The notes: generated from the sequence alone by a model not told the origin. A stretch of 64,000 bases of DNA from JAIYCX01 sp964353175 (GCA_964353175.1 CAYGUX010000001.1:299380-363379), one strand, 5' to 3'; shown: positions 34,091 through 42,701, counted from the stretch's first letter. Translations and numbers: made by a program.

Positions 34091-34366
34091 TTTGAGTAGA
34101 AGAAAGCTTAGCTTCTTTGTTATGAAGTGAATACCCCCTCTCCACTTTTTTATAAAGAAGGCTAAGTGCACAAAAGGTTTTTTGTTTCATCTGGAATGCT
34201 CAACAGCGTAAAGGAGTTTTCTTTTACGCTGTTGAAAGAACTGGGTGGATACCAATTTTTCTTGGATGTTACCAAGAACCGCCTATTGAAAGTTCATAAG
34301 ACAGTGGGATGTTAACCGCCCGCAGTTTTAGCGAATGGTTAGGTTTAGAAAATGGGAGTTTTTATT
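34091..34366 (+). promoter_or_regulatory. Leader of the isomerase-like cassette
   Basis: TTTGAGTAGAAGAAA (34091-34105) is a weak version of the cassette box. A perfect stem TCAACAGCGTAAA/TTTACGCTGTTGA spans 34200-34235. GGAG lies nine bases before the preferred ATG at 34367. The remaining ~220 bases of the gap after the previous terminator (33885-34090) hold no clear feature. Confidence 0.4.
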
Positions 34367-35560
34367 ATGGGTACGCGCGCACTTTTGGATATATATCGCA
34401 ATGCCAACTTGTCTTTGCGTAACATCTTTTTTAACGGCGGCCAGGGGGAAATGAACTTTGTTCATAACCCTTACTGGAAACCTGCCAATAATCCTTGGAC
34501 GAAATTAGCTGATGATAAGCGAAATCCTACCTTGGTATTTACTGGCCAGCAGGCAGGAATGGGCGTAACACCTGACCAGTTCCTGGAAACCGTGAGTGAA
34601 TGGCCAGTAAAACCAGATGGATTTGAGCTTTGCGCTTGGGGTGGCTTTGTTGATATCGATAAGGCTGCTACGAGCGATGACTATTGTCGTGAATTGGTTC
34701 AGAAGTTCGGACCAGTATACGTGATCTCGACACATCTGGAGACGGAGCTTATTTATCAGTCTCCAATCAATCGCGATACCTTCGAAGGGATTGCATCCGA
34801 CCTCTTTGAGGGTGTCGAAAGTAAATTCGAATTGACTGATGAGGAGGAAGGACTTGTTAGCCAGCGGGCTATTGAACGGGTGAAGATTGCGGCACGAGCT
34901 GCTGGACGATTGCAAAGGATCCAAAATCATCCTGTGGTAGTCGTCGGCTTTACCGGCTCCAAGATCTTCCACCTGTTTCACAACTTCCCAGGCTCTGCAA
35001 AGACAGTCAATCGTCACCTGAAGGCTTGGGGTGGAATTTGGAAGGAACAAATTCTTCCCACTTTCGTGGAAGAGGATGTCTGTTTCGCTTTGGAAATTCA
35101 CCCTGGTGAGATGGCATTCGATCTGGTGAGTGCGATCGCGTGCTTGGAAGCCGTCGACTATCATCCCCACTTTGGATTCAATTTGGATCCATCTCATCCA
35201 CAGTGGATGGGGGCAAATGCAGCAGTGATGGCGTTTATTCTGGATGATCGAATATTCTTTGTCCACGGCAAGGGAACGACAGTTGATCTTGCTGACGGCA
35301 TGTCCTCGCTAATGAACGGATACCTAAACTTCGACCATCCATTACGCGGATGGCGTTTCGAAGCGATGGGGCTTGGAAATGGCGCAGTTTTGGAATTCTT
35401 ACACACTTTGCGTAAGATCGGATACCGAGGCCCCGTCAGCGGAGAATGGGAAAGTGTTACCCGTAGCTGGAAGGAGTCACAAGGGCTGATGGTTCATTGT
35501 ATTAAGGTCGGGATGCACGGCGGTGGGCCAGAAGGAAGATTCGACGAATTTGATAATTAA
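34367..35560 (+). CDS. Sugar phosphate isomerase/epimerase-like TIM-barrel protein
   Basis: The start is the ATG preceded by GGAG; another ATG lies five codons upstream. The 397-residue protein has the xylose-isomerase-like barrel: LVFTGQQAGMGVTPDQF, YVISTHLETELI, VVVGFTGSKIFHLFHNFP, FALEIHPGEMAFDLV with the metal-binding glutamate, NLDPSHPQW with Asp and His, VHGKGTTVDLADG and SGEWES with the final glutamate. These are the metal ligands of the family. Substrate unknown; a keto-aldo sugar conversion is likely. It is an isolated gene with its own terminator, richer in GC than the neighbours, and might functionally pair with the FGGY kinase cassette 15 kb away. Confidence 0.8.
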   Translation: MGTRALLDIYRNANLSLRNIFFNGGQGEMNFVHNPYWKPANNPWTKLADDKRNPTLVFTGQQAGMGVTPDQFLETVSEWPVKPDGFELCAWGGFVDIDKAATSDDYCRELVQKFGPVYVISTHLETELIYQSPINRDTFEGIASDLFEGVESKFELTDEEEGLVSQRAIERVKIAARAAGRLQRIQNHPVVVVGFTGSKIFHLFHNFPGSAKTVNRHLKAWGGIWKEQILPTFVEEDVCFALEIHPGEMAFDLVSAIACLEAVDYHPHFGFNLDPSHPQWMGANAAVMAFILDDRIFFVHGKGTTVDLADGMSSLMNGYLNFDHPLRGWRFEAMGLGNGAVLEFLHTLRKIGYRGPVSGEWESVTRSWKESQGLMVHCIKVGMHGGGPEGRFDEFDN

Positions 35561-35578
35561 AGGAGAATAACCTCAACT

Positions 35579-35621
35579 GGCCTCGGCAGGGTTTAAGACT
35601 GTGCACGAGGCCTTCTTTCTT
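35579..35621 (+). terminator. Intrinsic terminator of the isomerase-like cassette
   Basis: GGCCTCG (35579-35585) pairs with CGAGGCC (35606-35612), followed by TTCTTTCTT. Confidence 0.8.
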
Positions 35622-35724
35622 CATTTCAGCACTGATTTTTATACAATCGATTATAAGCCTACGTTATCGTTAAGGCAGAAGATTCTTGGTATTTTAAAAC
35701 TAGTGAGAGACTACTTGACACCCC

Positions 35725-36402
35725 CTAAGCTAACAAAGCGACACCACTCACAACATAATCACCCGAATACATAAATCCTGCGAAAATATTTGCTTCGGAG
35801 AGTTTGTTTTCTATAATTTTCACCCTGGCCTCACCATGCTCTAGATTAGGAGATACCTCCGCATCCATGTAAGTGAGTCTAATCTTAAATGCTTGATAGA
35901 CTGCTTTATATATTGATTCTTTGATTGAAAATATTAATACGCCCCTTTTTTGAACTTCACTTTCGTCTTCGCTGATCCAAGCTAGCTCATGTTCTGTGGC
36001 TATTTTTTTAAATATTCCTAGCTGCCTTTTTTTCTTGTAGTTCTCAAGATCAATTCCTAGCCCCAGATAGTTCTCTGCTCTTGAAACGCAGGCCACTCCC
36101 ATACCGCCGGAATGTGATATTGACCCAAGAAAACCCTTTGGCCAAAGAGGCTCCCCACTCTCACCTCGCATGATAAAAGAATCTCTGGGAGCGCCGAGCT
36201 TGATCAAAGCTTCTCTCCCAGCCATTCGTCCCCGCGCATACTCCTCTTGCCACTTTATGGATTCTTTGCCCGACAAAATTGTTTTTTCTTGTTCTAGAAG
36301 CTTAAGGACTGGATTCATCTCTTCTTTTCCAACCATCGAAAAAGCAATATCCTGGGAGGTAAAAGGTGTCGAGATTTTATCCCTATTTTGATCAATTTGC
36401 AT
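35725..36402 (-). CDS. 4'-phosphopantetheinyl transferase (Sfp/EntD type)
   Basis: 225 residues. Motifs in order: GRMAGREALIKLG near residue 58, GSISHSGGMGVACVS near residue 93, LGLGIDLENYKK with the metal-binding Asp and Glu, and FSIKESIYKAVYQ with the KExxxK-type signature. It transfers the phosphopantetheine arm of CoA to a carrier protein. It is divergent from the ketosynthase operon that ends with an ACP gene, its presumed target. Sixty bases separate the two starts, so both can share one control region. Confidence 0.9.
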   Translation of the reverse strand: MQIDQNRDKISTPFTSQDIAFSMVGKEEMNPVLKLLEQEKTILSGKESIKWQEEYARGRMAGREALIKLGAPRDSFIMRGESGEPLWPKGFLGSISHSGGMGVACVSRAENYLGLGIDLENYKKKRQLGIFKKIATEHELAWISEDESEVQKRGVLIFSIKESIYKAVYQAFKIRLTYMDAEVSPNLEHGEARVKIIENKLSEANIFAGFMYSGDYVVSGVALLA

Positions 36403-36462
36403 AATGCAATATGGTAAGATAATCTCATTTTAATTACAAGTTTTACATGAATTATTTGTTTG

Positions 36463-37662
36463 ATGCAGTCTTCCCACGAACTCACTACTGGTAGCGCCAT
36501 TTCCTGTCTAGGCTTTGGTCTTGATGTTCATTATGAGAAAGTATTTCTAAAGGCCGAGAGCGGACTTATTAGATCGAGCGAATACCTCCTAAGAGATCAA
36601 ACTTTTATAGGCAAATACAATGGTGATCTGCCTAAACTTCCCCATGCAATTAGAAAGTTAAATTCAAGGTTTGCAGGTCTCCTAACTCTCCTCTATGAAG
36701 ATCTTGAAGTAGATATTGAAGCACTTAAAAAAATTTACTCTAAAGATCGCATTGGCGTAGTTTTAGGATCTAGCACCTCTGGCATTCTAGAAACTGAGGA
36801 AGCGTTTAAAATTAAAAAGCATACCGGCAAGTTCCCAGGTGACTACTACTTTCATCAACAAGAGATAGGTTCTGGGTCTGAGATTATTTCTCATTTAGCA
36901 GGAGTCAGTGGGCCTTCTTATACTATTTCCACTGCATGTTCTTCTAGCGCTAAGGCATTTGCATCTGCTAGCGCTTTGTTAAAACTTAACCTCTGTGACG
37001 CAGTGCTTGTTGGTGGAGTTGATGCACTATGCAGTATGACTCTCAGAGGCTTTCAGTCTCTTGAAGTACTTAGCCCTAATCTCACTAATCCATTTAGCAT
37101 AAACAGAAGAGGATTGAATATCGGTGAAGGAGGAGCGCTATTTATCATGACGCGCGGAACAGCTGGAGTTCAATTCGTAGGTTCGGGTGAAAGTAGCGAT
37201 GCGTATCACATCTCAAGTCCACACCCAGATGGGGAAGGAGCAAAAAGAGCTATTCAAGAGACCTTAAAAAGCACAAATCTATCTATCGATAAAATTAAAT
37301 ACATTAACCTACATGGAACCGGAACAGTATTAAATGATTCCATGGAATCAAAGGCAATATCTAGCTTGAATCTTTCCAACTCCTTTTCTAGCTCAACTAA
37401 ACCTTTCACCGGACATCTACTAGGAGCAGCGGGAGCTATCGAAGCAGCTTTTTGCTTTTTAATATTAAGCCAAAAAGGAGATGAAAAGCTACTTCCAAGT
37501 CACCTATGGGACGGGGGAAAAGATGCCGAATTACCTGAGTTGACATTAACGAAAAAAGAATCCAGAGTATCTATCAATAAAGGAGAAGCCATCTTAAGTA
37601 CCTCATTTGCATTTGGTGGAAGCAATGCTTGTCTGTGTTTCGGTTTGGGAGATACGGCCTAA
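36463..37662 (+). CDS. Beta-ketoacyl synthase (KS), first of the aryl-polyene-like operon
   Basis: The ATG at 36463 is preferred to a TTG immediately before it; 399 residues. The thiolase-fold catalytic triad is complete: Cys in TISTACSSSAKAFASA, His in INLHGTGTVLND and His in FTGHLLGAAGAIEA. GFGLDVHY and SFAFGGSNACLCF match FabB/FabF-type synthases of aryl polyene clusters (ApeO position). It should extend an ACP-bound chain by decarboxylative condensation with malonyl-ACP. Its stop overlaps the next start (TAATG). Confidence 0.88.
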   Translation: MQSSHELTTGSAISCLGFGLDVHYEKVFLKAESGLIRSSEYLLRDQTFIGKYNGDLPKLPHAIRKLNSRFAGLLTLLYEDLEVDIEALKKIYSKDRIGVVLGSSTSGILETEEAFKIKKHTGKFPGDYYFHQQEIGSGSEIISHLAGVSGPSYTISTACSSSAKAFASASALLKLNLCDAVLVGGVDALCSMTLRGFQSLEVLSPNLTNPFSINRRGLNIGEGGALFIMTRGTAGVQFVGSGESSDAYHISSPHPDGEGAKRAIQETLKSTNLSIDKIKYINLHGTGTVLNDSMESKAISSLNLSNSFSSSTKPFTGHLLGAAGAIEAAFCFLILSQKGDEKLLPSHLWDGGKDAELPELTLTKKESRVSINKGEAILSTSFAFGGSNACLCFGLGDTA

Positions 37663-38105
37663 TGTGTAATTTTTTTCAAGATTGTATATCTACCCTTCCT
37701 CACGGCCAAGAAATTCATGTCATAGAAAAAGTTCTTCTATATTCGAGAGAAGGTAAGATTCTCTGTAAGGCCAAAGCTAATCCACCTAGGTCTATGCTAA
37801 CTACTTCCTCAGACGGCCTTTCTTTCACTTCCGCAATTGAGTACATAGCCCAGGCTGGTGCGATCGGCAGAATTGCACAGCTAAAACTGCTAGATCAAGG
37901 TCACAAGGCCTTTGGTGCCATTATTAAAGTGAATAAACTACAAAGAATAGCCCCCAATATTGGATTAGACATCCCTCTTTTGGTATATGCTGAATACAAA
38001 AATGTGCTTACTAGTATCTGTGAAGTCAGAGGGTCATTGCGGAACGCTAATACAAATCAGGACTTAGTAACAACCTCCTTTAATGTTGTAGAATTTGATA
38101 AATGA
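37662..38105 (+). CDS. 3-hydroxyacyl-ACP dehydratase-like hotdog protein (ApeP type)
   Basis: The start is the ATG overlapping the KS stop, giving 147 residues; a longer frame inside the KS gene is ignored. The hotdog helix reads SFTSAIEYIAQAGAIGRIAQ, which matches ApeP-like dehydratases where the central glutamate is catalytic. DQGHKAFGAIIKVNK and the strand PLLVYAEYKNVLT follow. It would dehydrate the 3-hydroxyacyl-ACP to the enoyl intermediate, building the conjugated polyene. It overlaps the downstream reductase start (ATGA). Confidence 0.8.
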   Translation: MCNFFQDCISTLPHGQEIHVIEKVLLYSREGKILCKAKANPPRSMLTTSSDGLSFTSAIEYIAQAGAIGRIAQLKLLDQGHKAFGAIIKVNKLQRIAPNIGLDIPLLVYAEYKNVLTSICEVRGSLRNANTNQDLVTTSFNVVEFDK

Positions 38106-38827
38106 AAAACGTATTTGTAGCTGGATCATCAAGAGGAATAGGCAGAGAAATAGCCCTAAAGCTTGCACAGGAAGGATACGATGTCTGCATCCACGGCAGT
38201 AAACCATCTGAAGCACTTCAAACAACAGAAAATCTACTAGCAGAGATATACGGCAAGGCGCCAAGCACACTTACCTTCGACGTAAGAGACAGAAAACATA
38301 CAAAAGAATCTCTCTTAAACCACATAGGAACTTATGGTGCCTTTTATGGAGTGGTTCTAGCTGTTGGCATAACTAAAGACGCTCCATTTCCTGGCCTCAG
38401 CGATGAAGATTGGGATGATGTTATATCTGTAGATCTAAACGGCTTCTACAATGTGCTTAGACCACTAGTAATGCCAATGATTCAAAGAAGAGATGGAGGA
38501 CGAATCGTTACTATCTCATCTATTTCTGGAATCGTAGGCAATCGCGGACAGGTAAACTATAGCGCAGCGAAAGCGGGCTTAATCGGCGCAAGTAAGGCCT
38601 TAGCAAAAGAATTAGCTAAAAGAAAGATCACTGTAAACTGCGTTGCCCCAGCAGGGATAGAAACAGACATGATTGATGCAAACCTAAAAGCGGAAATGGT
38701 TAAAATCAATCCGATGGGTAGGCTTGGAACTCCGCAAGAGGTTGCTGGAGCAGTAAAATATCTTTTCTCAGATGAGGCTAGTTATATGAGTTCTCAGGTA
38801 CTGGTACTCAATGGAGGAATGTTTTGA
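38102..38827 (+). CDS. 3-oxoacyl-ACP reductase (FabG-like, ApeQ type)
   Basis: 241 residues. Cofactor loop VAGSSRGIGREIALKLA, NADPH-type basic neighbourhood, catalytic Ser in TISSISGIVGNRGQ, Tyr and Lys in VNYSAAKAGLIGASKALAKE, and the C-terminal SSQVLVLNGGMF. It reduces 3-oxoacyl-ACP made by the ketosynthases. It is coupled on both sides through four-base overlaps. Confidence 0.9.
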   Translation: MKNVFVAGSSRGIGREIALKLAQEGYDVCIHGSKPSEALQTTENLLAEIYGKAPSTLTFDVRDRKHTKESLLNHIGTYGAFYGVVLAVGITKDAPFPGLSDEDWDDVISVDLNGFYNVLRPLVMPMIQRRDGGRIVTISSISGIVGNRGQVNYSAAKAGLIGASKALAKELAKRKITVNCVAPAGIETDMIDANLKAEMVKINPMGRLGTPQEVAGAVKYLFSDEASYMSSQVLVLNGGMF

Positions 38828-40056
38828 GGAGAGTTGTTGTAAGCGGAATTGGTTGCCTTACTCCTCTTGGTTTGAGTTTAGACGAGACCTTTGATGCAAT
38901 CTTACAGAATCAAACGGCCATTAAAACATTTCCTGAATGGGAGGAGTATCAAGGTTTTAAAACAAGACTAGGAGCCGAACTACCAAAGATCGACCTGCCC
39001 CCTCACTTCAACCATAAATCCACAAGAAGTATGGGTAGAGTAGCCCTACTTAGTACCTTAGCGACAGAGCATGCTTTAAAAGACGCTATGTTATTAGACG
39101 ATCCTATCCTAAAAATGGGTAGAGTTGGGATCGCTTATGGCTCAGGCATATCAAGTCCTAGCGGGCTTTCCAACATGGTAAACTTCATAGGACAAAAATC
39201 AGTAAGAGGAATAAACGGAACTACCTATCATCGGCTAATGAGCCATACTTGCGCGACCAACATCGGAATATTCTACGGAATTACAGGCAGGATTCTACCC
39301 ACTTCAAGCGCATGCACATCTGGCTCACTAGCAATAGGACTTGGTTATGAATCTATAAAATCTGGTGCTCAAGATATCATGTTATGCGGAGGAGCAGAAG
39401 AACTGTCTCCAGCAATCACTGTAATATTCGATGTGCTTTGTGCCTGCACATTAAAATCAGATGAAGTTGACACTCAACCACGGCCTTTTGATGAGTCAAG
39501 AACTGGAATTGTAATTGGAGAGGGTGCCTGTACTTTAGTGCTTGAAGAATATGAGCATGCGATAAAAAGAGGTGCAAACATTCTTGGTGAGATAAAAGGT
39601 TTTGGTACTAACTCAGATGGATTTCACATCACAAATCCAAGAGAAGATACTATAAGAGACTGCATCGCCTTGGCTCTACAGGATGCTGAACTTAGCCCGA
39701 ATGATATTAGCTATATCAATGCGCATGCTACAGGCACCGCAATCGGAGATTACGTAGAAAGTAAAGCATCGAACAGTATTTTCGGTAAACAGGTCCCGAT
39801 TAGCTCACTAAAGGGACACTTATCTCACTTACTAGGAGCTTCAGGATCAGTAGAGACAGCTCTCAGCTTACGTGCAATCAATTCGGGAGTTTTACCGCCA
39901 AGTAAAAACCTTAAACATGTTGATCCAAGATGCGCTGAACTAGACTACATCATGGAGTCACCAAGAAAGACGAAGGGTGACTATGTAATTAGCAATACTT
40001 TTGCCTTTGGTGGGGTGAACACTTCACTGATACTTAAAAAGGCATCAGCTCTGTGA
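38824..40056 (+). CDS. Beta-ketoacyl synthase (KS), second of the aryl-polyene-like operon
   Basis: 410 residues from a TTG overlapping the reductase stop. Catalytic residues: Cys in LPTSSACTSGSLAIG, His in INAHATGTAIGDYVES and His in LSHLLGASGSVETAL, so this is an active synthase rather than a chain-length factor. NTFAFGGVNTSLIL closes the fold. It matches the ApeR position in the KS-DH-KR-KS order of aryl polyene operons. The stop overlaps the GTG of the next gene. Confidence 0.88.
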   Translation: MRRVVVSGIGCLTPLGLSLDETFDAILQNQTAIKTFPEWEEYQGFKTRLGAELPKIDLPPHFNHKSTRSMGRVALLSTLATEHALKDAMLLDDPILKMGRVGIAYGSGISSPSGLSNMVNFIGQKSVRGINGTTYHRLMSHTCATNIGIFYGITGRILPTSSACTSGSLAIGLGYESIKSGAQDIMLCGGAEELSPAITVIFDVLCACTLKSDEVDTQPRPFDESRTGIVIGEGACTLVLEEYEHAIKRGANILGEIKGFGTNSDGFHITNPREDTIRDCIALALQDAELSPNDISYINAHATGTAIGDYVESKASNSIFGKQVPISSLKGHLSHLLGASGSVETALSLRAINSGVLPPSKNLKHVDPRCAELDYIMESPRKTKGDYVISNTFAFGGVNTSLILKKASAL

Positions 40057-41702
40057 GTACTTCCGCGACCAAGAGTACTGATAACCAATATGAAGTAGTC
40101 ATAATCGGAGCTGGCCTCGCTGGAGCGAGCCTTGCCATTCAATTACTTCAAAAACATCCGCACTTAAAGCTCTGCATATTTGATAAAAGAAGTTATCCAC
40201 TAAAACCTGCAACGTGCAAGGTAGGAGAATCTACTGTAGAACTTGGCGCACACTACCTAGCTAAAGATCTGGGACTAGAAGAGCACTTAAACAAATCTCA
40301 AATAAAAAAGCTAGGATTACGATTTTTCTTTGAAGGAGATAATAAAGAAAACATAAGTCAAAGGCTTGAATTCGGAGCGCGCATATTTAGCCCTACTCCA
40401 AGCTACCAACTAGATAGAGGCATTTTAGAAAACTACTTAAAGCTAGAGATTGAAAAACTAGGTGGAATATTCTTTGAAAACACAAGCGTTAAATCTATAG
40501 AAATCAACTCTAATGCGCCTCATCAAATAAAAGTAAACAAACCACAAGAATCCGAAAAACAAGGGCTCATTGAACTAGAAACGAAATGGCTCATTGATGC
40601 TTCAGGACGCACAGGGATTTTATCAAATAAAGTCTCTAAAAAATTCTCCACGGATCATATCTGTAGCTCAGCATGGTGGCGAGTTAATAAACAGATAAAG
40701 GTTGATGAGTGGGGCGATGAGGAATGGCGAAACAATCACAATAAAAACCAAAATCGCTGGTTAAGCACCTGCCATTTAACAGGCAAAGGGTATTGGGTAT
40801 GGATTATTCCGCTAAGCAGTGGATATACTAGTATCGGTATTGTTGCAGACGAGAGGTTCCATAAGTTTAGTGATTTTCACACTAAAGAAAAGGCAATTGC
40901 TTGGTTAGCTATCCACGAACCCGAGCTTCACAAACACAGCCTTGAGAACATTGCTGAAATAGAAGATTTCTTGGTGATGAAAAACTACTCCTACAAAAGG
41001 GGGGAACTATACTCCAAAGACCGCTGGGCTTCTACAGGAGAAGCGGGAGTATTTTCAGATCCCTACTATTCACCAGGGACTGACTTTATTGCGATCAGTA
41101 ACACGTATATTACAGATCTTATCTCAAGAGACTTAGAAAGTGAACCTATAGCTCAACGGACAATATACTATAACGATGTTCACCTAAAAATCTTTCATTC
41201 CTTACTAGAACTTTATCGAAATAAATATGAAATCTTCGGCAATCCCTTAATAATGCCAATTAAAGCCTACTGGGACTGGCTTTTTTATTGGAATTTTCTC
41301 TGCAGACTTTTTATTGAAGATAAGTTATGCGACCTTTCTTTTATGGCTAAAGAAAAGGATCTATTTGCAAGGCTTGATACGATTAACACCTTAATGCAAA
41401 ATTTATTTACAGAGTGGGATGAGGTTGATCGACCAAAGAGTATGGGTGGTTATCTAGATCTTAGCAAGTTTGGATTTTTGAGAGAAACTAATTGGTCATT
41501 ACACAAACCACATTCACCGGGAGATTTTGATAGCTTATTTAAAGAAGGGGCTAGAATTCTTGAATCCACGGCAATAGAAATGGCTGAATACAGAAAACAA
41601 AGAACAGGCCTAGCTATCCCTAAAGAATTAAAAAACGTCCCCCAACACAATGCCTTTAAAAGTTTCTCAGATGGGCTTGAAGAATTTATCGTACAAAGCT
41701 AA
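40053..41702 (+). CDS. Flavin-dependent halogenase-like oxidoreductase
   Basis: 549 residues from a GTG overlapping the KS stop. The FAD loop is VVIIGAGLAGASLAIQLL. GYWVWIIPL fits the WxWxIP motif of flavin-dependent halogenases, and TCKVGEST and FSDPYYSPGTDFI lie where halogenases carry their conserved lysine-near loop and the D-P-x-x-S-x-G segment. It therefore belongs to the tryptophan-halogenase-like superfamily; some members only hydroxylate or oxidise. In an aryl-polyene operon it could halogenate the pigment, as in brominated xanthomonadins. Activity is not proven by sequence. Confidence 0.75.
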   Translation: MSTSATKSTDNQYEVVIIGAGLAGASLAIQLLQKHPHLKLCIFDKRSYPLKPATCKVGESTVELGAHYLAKDLGLEEHLNKSQIKKLGLRFFFEGDNKENISQRLEFGARIFSPTPSYQLDRGILENYLKLEIEKLGGIFFENTSVKSIEINSNAPHQIKVNKPQESEKQGLIELETKWLIDASGRTGILSNKVSKKFSTDHICSSAWWRVNKQIKVDEWGDEEWRNNHNKNQNRWLSTCHLTGKGYWVWIIPLSSGYTSIGIVADERFHKFSDFHTKEKAIAWLAIHEPELHKHSLENIAEIEDFLVMKNYSYKRGELYSKDRWASTGEAGVFSDPYYSPGTDFIAISNTYITDLISRDLESEPIAQRTIYYNDVHLKIFHSLLELYRNKYEIFGNPLIMPIKAYWDWLFYWNFLCRLFIEDKLCDLSFMAKEKDLFARLDTINTLMQNLFTEWDEVDRPKSMGGYLDLSKFGFLRETNWSLHKPHSPGDFDSLFKEGARILESTAIEMAEYRKQRTGLAIPKELKNVPQHNAFKSFSDGLEEFIVQS

Positions 41703-41711
41703 ATACTTTAA

Positions 41712-41969
41712 ATGGACTTAAACAAAATAGAAAATACGCTAGTAGAGTTTGTATCAACGGAGCTACTCGATCGAGAGAGTAGTGTGAACTCAAACGAACA
41801 TTTTGAGAATCTCGGCTTAGGCTCCATCGAAGTCATGGAGATTATTTTTTTTATAGAAAAAGAATTTAAAGTTAAGCTTGATGCGGAGATTTTTAGAGGT
41901 GAGAGCTTGAAAAACATTAAGAACTTGTCAGAGTTTTTATTCAACTTTCTTAAAGTTCCAACGAACTAA
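41712..41969 (+). CDS. Acyl carrier protein
   Basis: 85 residues, acidic, four-helix ACP fold: a first helix around LDRESSVNSNEHFENLG, then the attachment site LGLGSIEVMEIIFFIEKEF. The serine sits in GSI rather than the usual DSL, a small departure that may affect recognition by the phosphopantetheinyl transferase. The gene ends the operon eight bases after the halogenase-like gene and should carry the growing polyene. Confidence 0.88.
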   Translation: MDLNKIENTLVEFVSTELLDRESSVNSNEHFENLGLGSIEVMEIIFFIEKEFKVKLDAEIFRGESLKNIKNLSEFLFNFLKVPTN

Positions 41970-41977
41970 GGCTGAGA

Positions 41978-42031
41978 TAAAAAAGAGCGGCCTCCCACAA
42001 TACGTCCCTGAGGATGCATGGTAGTGGCCGC
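41978..42031 (-). terminator. Intrinsic terminator of the 42.0-kb cassette (minus strand)
   Basis: On the minus strand GCGGCC (42031-42026) pairs with GGCCGC (41992-41987), with inner partial pairing, followed by TCTTTTTTAT. It ends the minus-strand cassette and may also stop the convergent ACP operon. Confidence 0.75.
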
Positions 42032-42038
42032 AAAAATA

Positions 42039-42386
42039 CTAAGAAGGCGCAGGGAGGAAAGTCGATTCGTCCACAAATCCATCGACGATGGGTGGATAGC
42101 AGAGGCGCCTCGTTTGCATTGATCTTAACAGATTCAACATACCGCCCTTGGTATAGGTGGCATGTATCCCATGCATACGGCAATTTATGGCATCAGGAAG
42201 TTCTTCCAAAATAGCTTCAAGCATGCTAGGCGTATGAAATACATATACGCCCCTCTTCCAATCTTTTATACCCAAGGTATGTCGAATGGTTACCCGATGA
42301 TTTTGACATACCAGAGCTACGTTTTCAATCACTCCATCGTCAGCTTCCAATGTCAATGTATAAATTGGAACATTCCCTTTACTCAT
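42039..42386 (-). CDS. Hypothetical protein, isolated single-gene cassette
   Basis: The ATG at 42386 lies eight bases after a GGAG; two further in-frame starts lie just upstream. The 115-residue product starts MSKGNVPIYTLTLEADDGVI and contains VALVCQNHRVTIRHTLGIKD and VFHTPSMLEAILEELPDAIN. It looks like a small alpha/beta protein without signal or membrane helix; no family recognised. A box-bearing leader precedes it and a strong terminator follows. Confidence 0.65.
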   Translation of the reverse strand: MSKGNVPIYTLTLEADDGVIENVALVCQNHRVTIRHTLGIKDWKRGVYVFHTPSMLEAILEELPDAINCRMHGIHATYTKGGMLNLLRSMQTRRLCYPPIVDGFVDESTFLPAPS

Positions 42387-42601
42387 CTCCATCACTCCTA
42401 GAACATTTTCTAAACCTTTGCTAAAACCTACTTCACTACCATAGTGAGAGGTCGCTCCGGCCTTAAAAAGCTTAAAGTATCGTGTTCTTCATCGATGAAC
42501 GCATAAACAACACCCCACGACTTTCTAAAGTCAGAACGACTACAAGTTCTTCTACCCATAACGATCTAAACCGATGTAATTAATCGAGATACAAATGTCA
42601 A
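42387..42601 (-). promoter_or_regulatory. Promoter and boxed leader of the 42.0-kb cassette
   Basis: On the minus strand TTGACA (42601-42596) and TACATC (42578-42573) are 17 bases apart. The box TATGGGTAGAAGAA follows at 42560-42547, about six bases after the expected transcription start. The leader contains ACTTTAGAAAGT, TTCATCGATGAA and CACTA-TGG-TAGTG hairpins. Confidence 0.65.
42428..42559 (-). CDS. Possible 43-residue leader peptide
   Basis: The ATG inside the cassette box opens a frame of 43 codons (MGRRTCSRSDFRKSWGVVY, later FIDEEHDTLSFLRPERPL) that stops before the main gene's SD. The composition is protein-like, but there is no SD upstream and the equivalent frames in other boxed leaders are short or closed. 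It may be a leader peptide or chance. Confidence 0.25.
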   Translation of the reverse strand: MGRRTCSRSDFRKSWGVVYAFIDEEHDTLSFLRPERPLTMVVK

Positions 42602-42639
42602 TGCATTTTTAAAAGAATATTGAAACAATCTGCAAATAA

Positions 42640-42688
42640 AAACAAACAGCCCTTATAAGTGCCCACTCGTATAAAGATACGAGCGGGC
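42640..42688 (-). terminator. Intrinsic terminator of the 42.7-kb cassette (minus strand)
   Basis: GCCCGCTCGTAT pairs with ATACGAGTGGGC around a CTTT loop (42688-42661), followed downstream on the minus strand by a T-rich stretch TGTTTGTTTTTATTTG. Confidence 0.7.
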
Positions 42689-42701
42689 ATTCAGGTAATC
42701 A

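Noticed and set aside
34505..35266. 253-codon open frame antisense to the isomerase-like gene
   Set aside because: The sense strand carries an intact TIM-barrel with all metal ligands; the antisense frame is a by-product of its composition.
17699..35560. FGGY kinase and isomerase-like genes as one operon
   Set aside because: They are 15 kb apart, each with its own leader and terminator, and host genes on both strands lie between them.
42014..42214. Plus-strand frame opposite the 42.0-kb cassette gene
   Set aside because: It starts in the terminator stem and lacks an SD, while the minus-strand gene has box, leader, SD and terminator.
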